From Chitinophagaceae bacterium (lineage in GTDB: Bacteria > Bacteroidota > Bacteroidia > Chitinophagales > Chitinophagaceae): 21,979 nt of DNA. A model generated the notes under the pieces. The model had not been told where the DNA came from. It saw only the letters and a list, made by a program, of their open reading frames with translations, and did not search any database. A program made the translations under genes and the position numbers. Positions 1 through 7,027 of this stretch are shown here, piece by piece; position 1 is the first letter of the stretch; the number at the start of each line of letters is the position of its first letter. Location of the stretch: NCBI GenBank assembly GCA_016786525.1, contig JAEUVW010000326.1, positions 1 through 21,979 on the forward strand, given 5' to 3'.

Positions 1-115
1 TGTACCTGCTACGGGTCGTAACATCCGATGCGATACTGTTTACCGGGAAATTTATGCACCAATAACAAGATAAACAGAGATTGCAGCATATAACTTGACA
101 ACAAAAAAGCATAGC
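1..115. other. Window edge, possibly the 3' end of a plus-strand gene
   Basis: No complete gene is visible. On the plus strand one open frame runs from the edge to a stop at 63-65 and another to a stop at 71-73, so this could be the tail of a rightward gene converging on the membrane-protein gene at 157-1710 and sharing the terminator at 116-149. The frames cannot be told apart without upstream sequence. Confidence 0.25.
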
Positions 116-149
116 AAAAGCGGCGGGACTCCTGTGTCCCGCCGCTTTT
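116..149. terminator. Bidirectional rho-independent terminator
   Basis: Perfect 14-bp stem (116-129 with 136-149) with a 6-nt loop. The GC core CGGCGGGAC is flanked by A and T runs on either side, so it can work on both strands. It lies 8 nt beyond the stop of the minus-strand membrane-protein gene and would end the paaG-ABC-membrane protein transcript. Confidence 0.85.
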
Positions 150-156
150 CATTTTT

Positions 157-1710
157 TTAATTTTCAGGCATCGCCTGCCATTGACGGTACCGCGGCACCA
201 GCACAAAGCATAAGAGGAGCAGGTACAGCAGCAGGCAGATCAGGAAATACAATTCCAGGTGATCGAAGACCCAGGGTTCTGATGATTGCTGCACACCATT
301 GATCGTGGTGCGGCTGTAGCTTTTGCTGCCCAGCAGGCCCAGCAGGATTGTAGAGACCAGCGGAAGGAACCAGGTAAACCAATTGAGCGCCACACCGGAT
401 ACCGTCTTGCCGGTACTGATCAGGTGAATGACCAGGAAGGCGGCAATGATGAGCAGGTAAAAATAAAGAATCCCTTCCTTGCTGCCGCCCAGGGCCAGTA
501 CGGTGGTCAATGCACCGATGACCAGGCCCAGCAGCGCGCTGCCGACCAGGGAGATCATCCATATCCTGCGCGAGGTAGCCCGGAAACTGAAGATCAGCAG
601 CGCAATGCCCAGGGCAGCATACAGCATGCCCAGCAGCGGCCCGCTTTCATACGTGTATTCGTAGGCTTTTTGCGTATGCTGCAGGATGGCCCGCAGCTTC
701 TGCACTTCGACAAAATAACCTTTGGGGTTTTGCTGTAAAGCCGCCTGCGCTGTAACATCGGTATTTTCGGAGGAGGCGTAGCGGGAAGGGGTATAATATT
801 TCTGGAAGATCGTATAGCGTACCGGGTAATACGGAGGATTGTTCACCCAGCTGAACCAGTCTTCGGCATCCAGGCGGTAGCTTACTTTGTTTTTTGCGCA
901 CAGGACCAGGAAGGCTTTCATGTCTGCCTTCAGCTTTTGCGGATCCCGGAGCAGGATAGAAGCGCTGTATTCGGCCAGCCCTTGTTCGTAGCGGTTTTGG
1001 GACGCATAGCGAAAGCCCTGTTCCGGTACGATAACGGCGTAGTTGTTGCAGAAGTTAAGGTAAGAATATTGCTGCCCGCCCGCGATAGAGTCCACCTGGC
1101 GGCTGCTGTACGCCTGCCCGTCGCGGGACACATAGTAATAGTCGTCCGGGGAGTCTTTACCATCGCGTATCGCAACATCGCTGACATACTTCCTGGTGAG
1201 GGGGAAGGGATAAGGGCTGCAACGGTTGTCTATCCTGTAGTCTTCCTTGTTCTGCAAAAAGCAGATCACCCTGTTGTACAGCTCAATATCTTTTTCATTG
1301 GCGCTGTTGCTGGTATTGTTGCGCGCATGGGCTACATAGCCGGAAGTAAAAGAATAATAGCCGCTGATATTGAGGAAACCCACCAGGAAGACGATGCAGA
1401 ACTGCCCGTACAGCTGGAGATTGCTGACCGGATAAAAGCTTTTAAAGGCATTGTTGCGGAAGACCTTGTTCAGCCACAGGATAAAAATAACACAGGATCC
1501 GATGATGGAAAACAAGGAGAAACTGCTGGAAAAGTACATGCCTGTAGGGCTTTCCCAGCCCATATCCTCGACGCCGGTGTACATGCCGTAGCCGGCGCAG
1601 AAGTGCACGATATGAAACAGGATCAGTACGCTGAGGATACCGGGCAGCCTCATATTCCAGAGCAAAGGATATTGCTCCAGCATGCGGTGGTGTATTTTTT
1701 TGAACAGCAT
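157..1710 (-). CDS. Polytopic membrane protein, putative ABC-2-type permease partner
   Basis: Predicted 517-residue inner-membrane protein. Hydrophobic segments are seen near residues 22-42, 62-84, 100-122, 357-376, 392-410, 423-442, 449-471 and 483-506. A soluble region of about 230 residues (roughly 125-355), rich in Tyr and Asn, separates spans 3 and 4. With eight spans the loop and both termini fall on sensible sides; the loop is probably periplasmic. The gene starts 29 nt after the stop of an ABC ATPase gene and is the last gene before a strong terminator, so I infer it is that ATPase's membrane partner. The arrangement (a few spans, a large external loop, more spans) is reminiscent of ABC-2/type VII exporter permeases, but I recognise no family motif. 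Substrate unknown. It could instead be an unrelated membrane protein that is merely co-transcribed. Confidence 0.75.
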   Translation of the reverse strand: MLFKKIHHRMLEQYPLLWNMRLPGILSVLILFHIVHFCAGYGMYTGVEDMGWESPTGMYFSSSFSLFSIIGSCVIFILWLNKVFRNNAFKSFYPVSNLQLYGQFCIVFLVGFLNISGYYSFTSGYVAHARNNTSNSANEKDIELYNRVICFLQNKEDYRIDNRCSPYPFPLTRKYVSDVAIRDGKDSPDDYYYVSRDGQAYSSRQVDSIAGGQQYSYLNFCNNYAVIVPEQGFRYASQNRYEQGLAEYSASILLRDPQKLKADMKAFLVLCAKNKVSYRLDAEDWFSWVNNPPYYPVRYTIFQKYYTPSRYASSENTDVTAQAALQQNPKGYFVEVQKLRAILQHTQKAYEYTYESGPLLGMLYAALGIALLIFSFRATSRRIWMISLVGSALLGLVIGALTTVLALGGSKEGILYFYLLIIAAFLVIHLISTGKTVSGVALNWFTWFLPLVSTILLGLLGSKSYSRTTINGVQQSSEPWVFDHLELYFLICLLLYLLLLCFVLVPRYRQWQAMPEN

Positions 1711-1739
1711 AAGGGGTGCGGGATTTGAAGACGATGAAT

Positions 1740-2936
1740 TTATGCGGTCACAAAGAACCTTCTTGTGGATTTGGAAATATTGCGGATGTAGACCACACTG
1801 ATACCGGCATTGCCCAGTGCCGAAAGGACCTCGGGCATGGTGCCGGGGGCCAGGAAATGAGCAACGTAAGTTCCCCCGTTAAAGTTGATCTTTTCCAGGG
1901 GCAGGTGGGCAAAGGCCGATTGCAATTGTTCCCGCCCTGCATCCGTGTCAAACTCCACGATCAGGCCTGCCGCTTCCGCGGCAGCGGCATCCGTTCCCGT
2001 TGCCGTCGCATTGTCCTGCCACATCGGCTGGCCGCTTTTCAGGAAAAGCACCTTGTCGGATACCTTCTCTACTTCGTACAGCTGCTGCGAGCTCAACACC
2101 ACCGCCATAGGAGCAGACAAAGAGTCGGACAGGGTTTTCAGGTCTTCCAGTATGGTTTGCTGTGCCAGTACATCGAGATTGGCCAGCGGCTCATCCAGCA
2201 GCAGGATATCCGGACGGCGCAGGAAGGTCCTGGCCAGTTCAAAGCGCATTTTGTAACCGGAAGAAAGCTGGCTCCAGTCCAGGTGGCGGTATTTCCACAG
2301 GCCCATCCTGGCGATATACATCAGCACATAGGATTCATTGGCGGCGCCTTTGATGCCATAGCTGCTCAGGGTAAACTTGAGATTATCCTTCAGCGGACCA
2401 AACCATTTGGGGGTACGCTGGGGTATATAGGCCAGCTGGCTGCGCAGGTCGTAAGGATTGCTGCTTTGCGGCAAATGATAGTCTATGGTACCCGCATCAT
2501 GCTGCAACTCGCTGGCCAGCACCCGGAGCAGCGTGGTTTTCCCGTTGCCGTTTTCTCCGACCAGGCCCAGCAGTTCACCACGCCGCAGGCGGATGTCTAC
2601 CGGTCCCAGCGAAAAGTTGCCGCCGGAGTAGGTTTTCCGGATCTGCTGTGCAGTCATGATCTCTTCACCCACCGTCTTATGCGCCTGTACGCCCGCGGCG
2701 CCGATCTGCTCCAGCAATGCGGCGGCCTTTTCCCATTGCTCCGCATCACCCCGGGCTTCCGTCTCCAGCCATTCGGTATGGGCTGTCACCGCATCAAACA
2801 AGCGGGTATCGCCGGTGTCCAGCGCAGCATCCATCAGGCGCCGGTAGCCCAGCGACAGGTCTCCCTGCCGGTAGTGTTGGGCGATAGCTTCCAGTCTCTG
2901 CTCAAACAGTTGTTGCAGGGTATATGCTGCTTTCAT
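1740..2936 (-). CDS. ABC transporter ATP-binding protein with N-terminal extension
   Basis: 398 residues. A full ABC ATPase domain begins near residue 94: Walker A GENGNGKT (127-134), Q-loop Gln about 173, signature LSSGY (224-228), Walker B ILLLDE (244-249), D-loop LANLD (251-255). The H-loop, normally SSH followed by ExE, reads LSSQQLYEVE with Gln at about 284 where the switch His is expected. Residues 1-93 form a Leu/Ala/Glu-rich, probably helical extension not found in ordinary ABC ATPases; an internal Met at 94 could start a normal-size ATPase. After the ATPase core a C-terminal region of about 100 residues resembles the accessory domain of ABC-2 exporter ATPases. The gene lies 11 nt after paaG and 29 nt before an eight-span membrane protein, so it probably energises that protein. 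Substrate unknown. Confidence 0.88.
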   Translation of the reverse strand: MKAAYTLQQLFEQRLEAIAQHYRQGDLSLGYRRLMDAALDTGDTRLFDAVTAHTEWLETEARGDAEQWEKAAALLEQIGAAGVQAHKTVGEEIMTAQQIRKTYSGGNFSLGPVDIRLRRGELLGLVGENGNGKTTLLRVLASELQHDAGTIDYHLPQSSNPYDLRSQLAYIPQRTPKWFGPLKDNLKFTLSSYGIKGAANESYVLMYIARMGLWKYRHLDWSQLSSGYKMRFELARTFLRRPDILLLDEPLANLDVLAQQTILEDLKTLSDSLSAPMAVVLSSQQLYEVEKVSDKVLFLKSGQPMWQDNATATGTDAAAAEAAGLIVEFDTDAGREQLQSAFAHLPLEKINFNGGTYVAHFLAPGTMPEVLSALGNAGISVVYIRNISKSTRRFFVTA

Positions 2937-2947
2937 AAAAAACGAGA

Positions 2948-3724
2948 TTATTTTCCGTTAAAGACGGGCTTTCTTTTTTCCAGGAATGCGGCAACTCCCT
3001 CTTTAAAGTCGGATGTTTTGCCCGCCTGCACCTGTAAACGCATTTCCTGTTCCAATTGTTGTGCCAGTGTGTTGTCAAAAGACTGGTTGATCAGCTTTTT
3101 GGTCAGGGCAATACCCTGGGTCGGCATTTGTGCCAGTTTCTCTGCCAGGGCAGTACATTCCGCCTCAAAGCTTTCGTCCGGAACGGCCTTGTAGATCATA
3201 CCCATCGCAACCGCCTGTTCTGCCGCTACTTTTTCACCGGTAATGCACAAGGCCATAGCGCGCTGGGCTCCAATGAGGCGGGGCAGCATAAAGGTGCCCC
3301 CGCAGTCGGGGATCAGGCCTATATTGATAAAGGCCTGTATGAAAGCAGCACTTTGTTTGGCCAGCACCAGGTCGCCGGCAAGGGCCAGGTTCGCACCCGC
3401 GCCCGCTGCTACGCCGTTCACGCCGCAGATCACGGGTTTGTTTATTTCTCGCAGGCGCAGGACGATGGGGTTGTACCGTTCTGTCAGTATCGCATCAAAA
3501 TCGAGTTGTGTGGGGTCTTCTGTTTCTCCCAGGTCCTGGCCGGCACAGAACGCTTTGCCGCTTCCTTTCAGCAGGATGCAGCGTACGGACTCATCTGCTG
3601 CCGCCTCGTCCAGCCGCTGCTGCAGGCTAAGGGCCATCTCCTTATTGAAGCTGTTGTATTTTTCAGGGCGGTTGAGGGTCAGGTGTGCCACTCCGTTTGC
3701 TACCTGGTACAGTATGCTACTCAT
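2948..3724 (-). CDS. paaG: Enoyl-CoA hydratase/isomerase, PaaG-like
   Basis: 258 residues, the normal crotonase length. It closely follows the PaaG pattern: FCAGQDL and GVAAGAGANLAL form the oxyanion-hole region, and GLIPDCGGTF places the catalytic Asp at about 140. PaaG isomerises ring-1,2-epoxyphenylacetyl-CoA to the oxepin in aerobic phenylacetate breakdown and can also act as a cis/trans enoyl-CoA isomerase; cytoplasmic. No other phenylacetate gene is in the window, so a general fatty-acyl isomerase role is possible. The gene is first of a three-gene unit with the ABC ATPase and membrane protein (11-nt gap). A degenerate -7-like box, TACCTTGC, lies about 26 nt upstream (3750-3757, minus strand). 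Confidence 0.88.
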   Translation of the reverse strand: MSSILYQVANGVAHLTLNRPEKYNSFNKEMALSLQQRLDEAAADESVRCILLKGSGKAFCAGQDLGETEDPTQLDFDAILTERYNPIVLRLREINKPVICGVNGVAAGAGANLALAGDLVLAKQSAAFIQAFINIGLIPDCGGTFMLPRLIGAQRAMALCITGEKVAAEQAVAMGMIYKAVPDESFEAECTALAEKLAQMPTQGIALTKKLINQSFDNTLAQQLEQEMRLQVQAGKTSDFKEGVAAFLEKRKPVFNGK

Positions 3725-3888
3725 AGTTGTTTGTTTTTTTTAAGTTCCTGCAAGGTAATTCATAGCTCGATCCGTATATGATTTTTGCGCAACTTTATGC
3801 AGTGCACTTTACTTGTCCACAATCTTGTTATTGCCGCTCTTTTCCTGCTGCCTTTGCTGTATTTTGAAGCAACACAATTGATATTATT

Positions 3889-4965
3889 ATGATCAGCCAG
3901 AAAGCGAATGACCGTCATGATGCAGGAAGGGGGGCCCAGTTCAACCCGCAGAACCGTTTTCTTAAAGGAGCCTATGTACAGGAGTTTGCAGAGGGCATTG
4001 ACGATTGGGAGCATGATGTCCGGAAAACACAGTATATTTTTGATGAAAGCCGGACCGTAGTCAACGAGATCAAAAGCCCCGATGTCGGCATGCTCTTTTC
4101 CGCAAACCCTTACCAGGGTTGCGAACATGGCTGTATCTATTGTTATGCACGCAATTCACATGAATACTGGGGCTATAGTGCAGGCCTGGATTTTGAAAGC
4201 CGTATCGTGGTCAAGAAAAACGCAGCGGAACTGCTGCGGAAATTTTTTGAGCGCAAAAGCTGGACCCCGGCGCCGATATCGCTTTCGGGCAATACGGACT
4301 GCTACCAGCCCATTGAACGGAAAATGAAGATCACCCGCCAGATGCTGGAGATCTGCCTGCACTACCGCAACCCGGTGGGCGTGCTCAGTAAGAATGCCCT
4401 GATCCTGCGCGACCTGGATGTATTGCAGGAGCTGGCAAAGCTAAAACTGGTGCGCGTCTTCAGCTCCATCACCTCGCTGGATGAAAAACTGAGGCTAAAG
4501 CTGGAGCCCCGTACGGCAACGTATAAAGGCAGGCTTAAAGTAGTGGAAACCATGGCAAAACACGATATCCCTACCGGTATTATGAACGCCCCTATCATTC
4601 CGGGCCTGAATGACGACCACATGCATGATGTGCTGAAAGCTGCTGCAGAAGCAGGGGCGCAATGGGCCGGCTATACCGTAGTGCGGCTGAACGGGGCTAT
4701 CGGGCCGATATTCGAAGACTGGTTGCGCAAGAGTTTTCCCGACCGGGCCGATAAGGTGTGGAATATGATCAGCAGCTGCCATGGCGGCAATGTCAACGAC
4801 AGCCGTTTCGGCCAGCGTATGGTCGGCGACGGCCGGATTGCCGAACTGATCAGGACACAATTTTCCCTATATTGTAAAAAGTTCAGGCTGAATGAGACAA
4901 AGCACGAATGGAACCTCAGTGCTTTCCGCCGGATCCGGAACGGACAGGCTTCCCTGTTTGATTAA
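3889..4965 (+). CDS. PA0069-family radical SAM protein
   Basis: 358 residues. The N-terminal GRGAQFNPQNRF is typical of the PA0069/Rv2578c group related to spore photoproduct lyase. The Fe-S/SAM motif is CEHGCIYC with cysteines at 78, 82 and 85 (CX3CX2C), followed by YARNSHEYWG, a hallmark of the family. The protein should bind a [4Fe-4S] cluster and cleave SAM; its substrate is unknown. Start chosen at the first ATG, 2 residues before a second candidate region, because the conserved GRG motif starts at residue 13. It is monocistronic, divergent from paaG. A near-match promoter box TATTTTG lies at 3860-3866. Confidence 0.9.
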   Translation: MISQKANDRHDAGRGAQFNPQNRFLKGAYVQEFAEGIDDWEHDVRKTQYIFDESRTVVNEIKSPDVGMLFSANPYQGCEHGCIYCYARNSHEYWGYSAGLDFESRIVVKKNAAELLRKFFERKSWTPAPISLSGNTDCYQPIERKMKITRQMLEICLHYRNPVGVLSKNALILRDLDVLQELAKLKLVRVFSSITSLDEKLRLKLEPRTATYKGRLKVVETMAKHDIPTGIMNAPIIPGLNDDHMHDVLKAAAEAGAQWAGYTVVRLNGAIGPIFEDWLRKSFPDRADKVWNMISSCHGGNVNDSRFGQRMVGDGRIAELIRTQFSLYCKKFRLNETKHEWNLSAFRRIRNGQASLFD

Positions 4966-5005
4966 AAAAACACAGATGAAAATTCCGTTTTAACACAAGT
5001 TTTTA

Positions 5006-5013
5006 TATCTTCG
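5006..5013 (+). promoter_or_regulatory. Candidate -7 box TATCTTCG for the first T9SS gene
   Basis: Reads TATCTTCG, a one-base variant of the Bacteroidota TAnnTTTG box, 38 nt before the ATG. A T-rich stretch about 15-18 nt upstream could serve as a weak -33 element. The same box, followed by the same CTT, precedes the paralogous gene at 6097. Confidence 0.55.
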
Positions 5014-5051
5014 CTTGTATTATTTTTCTTATTTCAACAAAAAAATAGACC

Positions 5052-5954
5052 ATGAAAAACATTTACTTAACCCTGCTTGTATTGCTTGCTGCCATAGGTG
5101 TGCAGGCAAGGACGAGAACGATCACCACCACGATCCGCATTGATACGCCGGTACACGGCCAATATCATGTGTTATTGCCCAATGAAAAGGTCTTCACCGC
5201 TTATACCATTACCAATATGGGGCCGGACTCCATCAGGGTAGGTGATACCATTTTCCTGCACGACTCACGCAGTGCGAAAGGCAAAACTTTTTACCGCACC
5301 TATACGGTACCGGTACCTGTGGGCAGCTCTATCGTGCTGAACCATGTTGTGGACGGCCCGACATGGCCTGTATTGTTTGATACGGCCTATGCCCCATCTT
5401 ACCCTTACCCGATTACAGACCTCGTACAAACCATGTTTGAAGTAACCGATAAAAATATCGAAACGGAAAAAACGAGGAAGGTGTACTACCACCCGTTCAA
5501 ACGACCCGAAAGCAAAGACAGTGCACGCTATGCCTGGTATGTAGAGATTGTCAATATTGTACCGCAGGGGAAAATTGTCCCCGGCGACAACGATATTATT
5601 TTTAAACCCAATGGCATGACCAATACCATCGATACGGTACACATGTGGGTGCTGGGCTATCCTCTGAGTGTCGTAGACCTTTTCGCTTCTTCCAAAGCCT
5701 CTCTGAGCGTATATCCTAACCCGGCCAATAACCAGGTGTCTTTCAACTTTGACTTCAACACCCTGCAAAGCCCCGGCGCCGTACGCGTAATGGATGGAAT
5801 GGGCCGTGTTGTACGTCAGCAGGAACTTGACCGCAACACCTACGGTACCCAAAAAGTAGACGTTGATGTAAGCATGCTGCCGCCGGGGTCTTACTACCTC
5901 AGGCTCGATGGCGGCGAACAGGCCCTGATCAGCAAATTCCTGATTCACAGGTAA
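5052..5954 (+). CDS. Secreted protein with T9SS type A sorting domain (paralog 1)
   Basis: 300 residues. Signal peptide at residues 1-19 (MKNIYLTLLVLLAAIGVQA), with cleavage likely after VQA. The middle (20-215) is a beta-rich region with no recognised domain; it contains the motif DSIRVGDTIFL. The C-terminal 80 residues are a classic Por/T9SS type A sorting domain: LSVYPNPANNQVSF, then MDGMGRVVRQQEL, then PPGSYYLRL and SKFLIHR at the end. The protein should cross the inner membrane by Sec and the outer membrane by T9SS, with the domain removed on the surface or in the medium. It is a paralog of the gene at 6097 (similar signal peptide, shared DSxxVGDTI motif and sorting domain), separated from it by a terminator. 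Function unknown. Confidence 0.88.
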   Translation: MKNIYLTLLVLLAAIGVQARTRTITTTIRIDTPVHGQYHVLLPNEKVFTAYTITNMGPDSIRVGDTIFLHDSRSAKGKTFYRTYTVPVPVGSSIVLNHVVDGPTWPVLFDTAYAPSYPYPITDLVQTMFEVTDKNIETEKTRKVYYHPFKRPESKDSARYAWYVEIVNIVPQGKIVPGDNDIIFKPNGMTNTIDTVHMWVLGYPLSVVDLFASSKASLSVYPNPANNQVSFNFDFNTLQSPGAVRVMDGMGRVVRQQELDRNTYGTQKVDVDVSMLPPGSYYLRLDGGEQALISKFLIHR

Positions 5955-5972
5955 TCAGACATATGATTTTAA

Positions 5973-6005
5973 AAAAAAGCCGCTTCCCGGGGAAGCGGCT
6001 TTTTT
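5973..6005 (+). terminator. Rho-independent terminator after T9SS paralog 1
   Basis: Stem 5973-5987 with 5991-6005 around a 3-nt loop; GC core GCCGCTTCC/GGAAGCGGC flanked by A and T runs. It starts 18 nt after the stop codon and separates the two paralogs into two transcripts. Confidence 0.85.
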
Positions 6006-6052
6006 CGTTAATAAATTTTTAAAGCAGGGTTTTTTTTTCAACTGATAATCGT

Positions 6053-6060
6053 TATCTTCG
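6053..6060 (+). promoter_or_regulatory. Candidate -7 box TATCTTCG for the second T9SS gene
   Basis: Same TATCTTCGCTT string as at 5006, 36 nt before the ATG at 6097, and preceded by a T run (6031-6038) at about the -33 position. It suggests shared control of the two paralogs. Confidence 0.55.
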
Positions 6061-6096
6061 CTTTGTAATTTTATAAAACAAAAAACTTAAAAAGCT

Positions 6097-6870
6097 ATGA
6101 AAAAAATCTACTTAGCCCTTCTTGCTTTGATTTTGGCAGTATCTGTACAAGCTCAAAGAAACATTACAATTGCGGTTTTGATCGTTAAACCTGCCGTGGA
6201 TACAAACGTGACAACAAGCTCAACCCAAAGGCCGATTTATTTGTTTCAAAACCTTTCTCCGACCGCTGCGGATTCCGTTATGGTAGGTGATACCATTCAC
6301 TACGTTGTTCCGGGCAGCCCCTTCTCCGGTTCATCTTATACATCTAACGAGTATGTAATCGCTACCAGGACACTGAAAAAAGATTCTATTATGGCTGTGA
6401 ATGGTGTTCCGACACCTTTTGCTTCAATCGAAGGTCTGTACAATTCTTCAAAATCCTTAGTTGCCAAGCCTTTTACAAATAACACACAGTACTGGTGGTA
6501 TCTGAGGCCGATCGCAGTGACTACTTCTAAATCTGCGATTACCTTTACTCCTGGTACAACAGATACACAAAGGATCTGGATCAACAAAACACCTACAGGA
6601 ATGAACGAAATCTCTTTTGTAGAAAACACGATCAGGACCTATCCTAACCCTGCTGTAAACCAAGTGTCTTTTGACCTGAATATCGCTGCGAACGACAAAG
6701 CTACCGCTACCATAATGGACGCTGCCGGCCGCACTGTACTGGTAAAAGAACTGGATAACATGAACAACAAACACGACCTGGATATCTCAACGATCTCTAC
6801 CGGTATGTATATGCTGCGTGTAAACGTTGGTGACAAGGCAAGCATTTCTAAATTTAATGTTCAGAAATAA
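6097..6870 (+). CDS. Secreted protein with T9SS type A sorting domain (paralog 2)
   Basis: 257 residues. Signal peptide MKKIYLALLALILAVSVQA with cleavage likely before QRN. Residues 20-175 are beta-rich, Thr/Ser-rich and of unknown fold, with DSVMVGDTIHY matching the DSIRVGDTI of the upstream paralog and two WW/WYL aromatic patches. The C-terminal sorting domain reads TYPNPAVNQVSFDL, MDAAGRTVLV, and ends TGMYMLRVNVG...SKFNVQK. It is expected to be exported by T9SS. It is shorter than paralog 1 (about 45 residues fewer in the middle) and its codons look more AT-rich than those of neighbouring genes. It has its own promoter and terminator. Function unknown; it may be an abundant surface or medium protein. 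Confidence 0.88.
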   Translation: MKKIYLALLALILAVSVQAQRNITIAVLIVKPAVDTNVTTSSTQRPIYLFQNLSPTAADSVMVGDTIHYVVPGSPFSGSSYTSNEYVIATRTLKKDSIMAVNGVPTPFASIEGLYNSSKSLVAKPFTNNTQYWWYLRPIAVTTSKSAITFTPGTTDTQRIWINKTPTGMNEISFVENTIRTYPNPAVNQVSFDLNIAANDKATATIMDAAGRTVLVKELDNMNNKHDLDISTISTGMYMLRVNVGDKASISKFNVQK

Positions 6871-6890
6871 GATCTGATATAGTCTATTGT

Positions 6891-6918
6891 AAAAACCGCC
6901 CCATAAGGGGCGGTTTTT
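6891..6918 (+). terminator. Rho-independent terminator after T9SS paralog 2
   Basis: 12-bp stem AAAAACCGCCCC/GGGGCGGTTTTT (6891-6902 with 6907-6918) around the loop ATAA, followed by more T; 20 nt after the stop codon. Confidence 0.88.
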
Positions 6919-6989
6919 TTTGTGGTTACTATAGAAATTTACGTTGCAAATATTGTTTAATACTAATATGCATTCCGGTGATAAATACG

Positions 6990-6997
6990 TATTTTTG
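6990..6997 (+). promoter_or_regulatory. Candidate -7 box TATTTTTG for the cstB-like gene
   Basis: Exact match to TAnnTTTG, 30 nt before the ATG at 7028. No convincing TTTG -33 element at the usual distance. Confidence 0.5.
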
Positions 6998-7027
6998 CAA
7001 GGATGCATGGTTTAAAACCTTAACTTG

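Noticed and set aside
937..1728. 263-residue plus-strand open frame opposite the membrane protein
   Set aside because: Reverse shadow; the minus strand encodes clear membrane spans.
1716..3194. 492-residue plus-strand open frame across the ABC ATPase and paaG genes
   Set aside because: Antisense to two genes with clear family motifs; Gln/His/Arg-rich translation without domains; runs across the gap between genes.
3725..3888. Extra small gene between paaG and the radical SAM gene
   Set aside because: The minus-strand 122-residue frame overlaps the radical SAM N-terminus and has no motif; the gap is a divergent promoter region.
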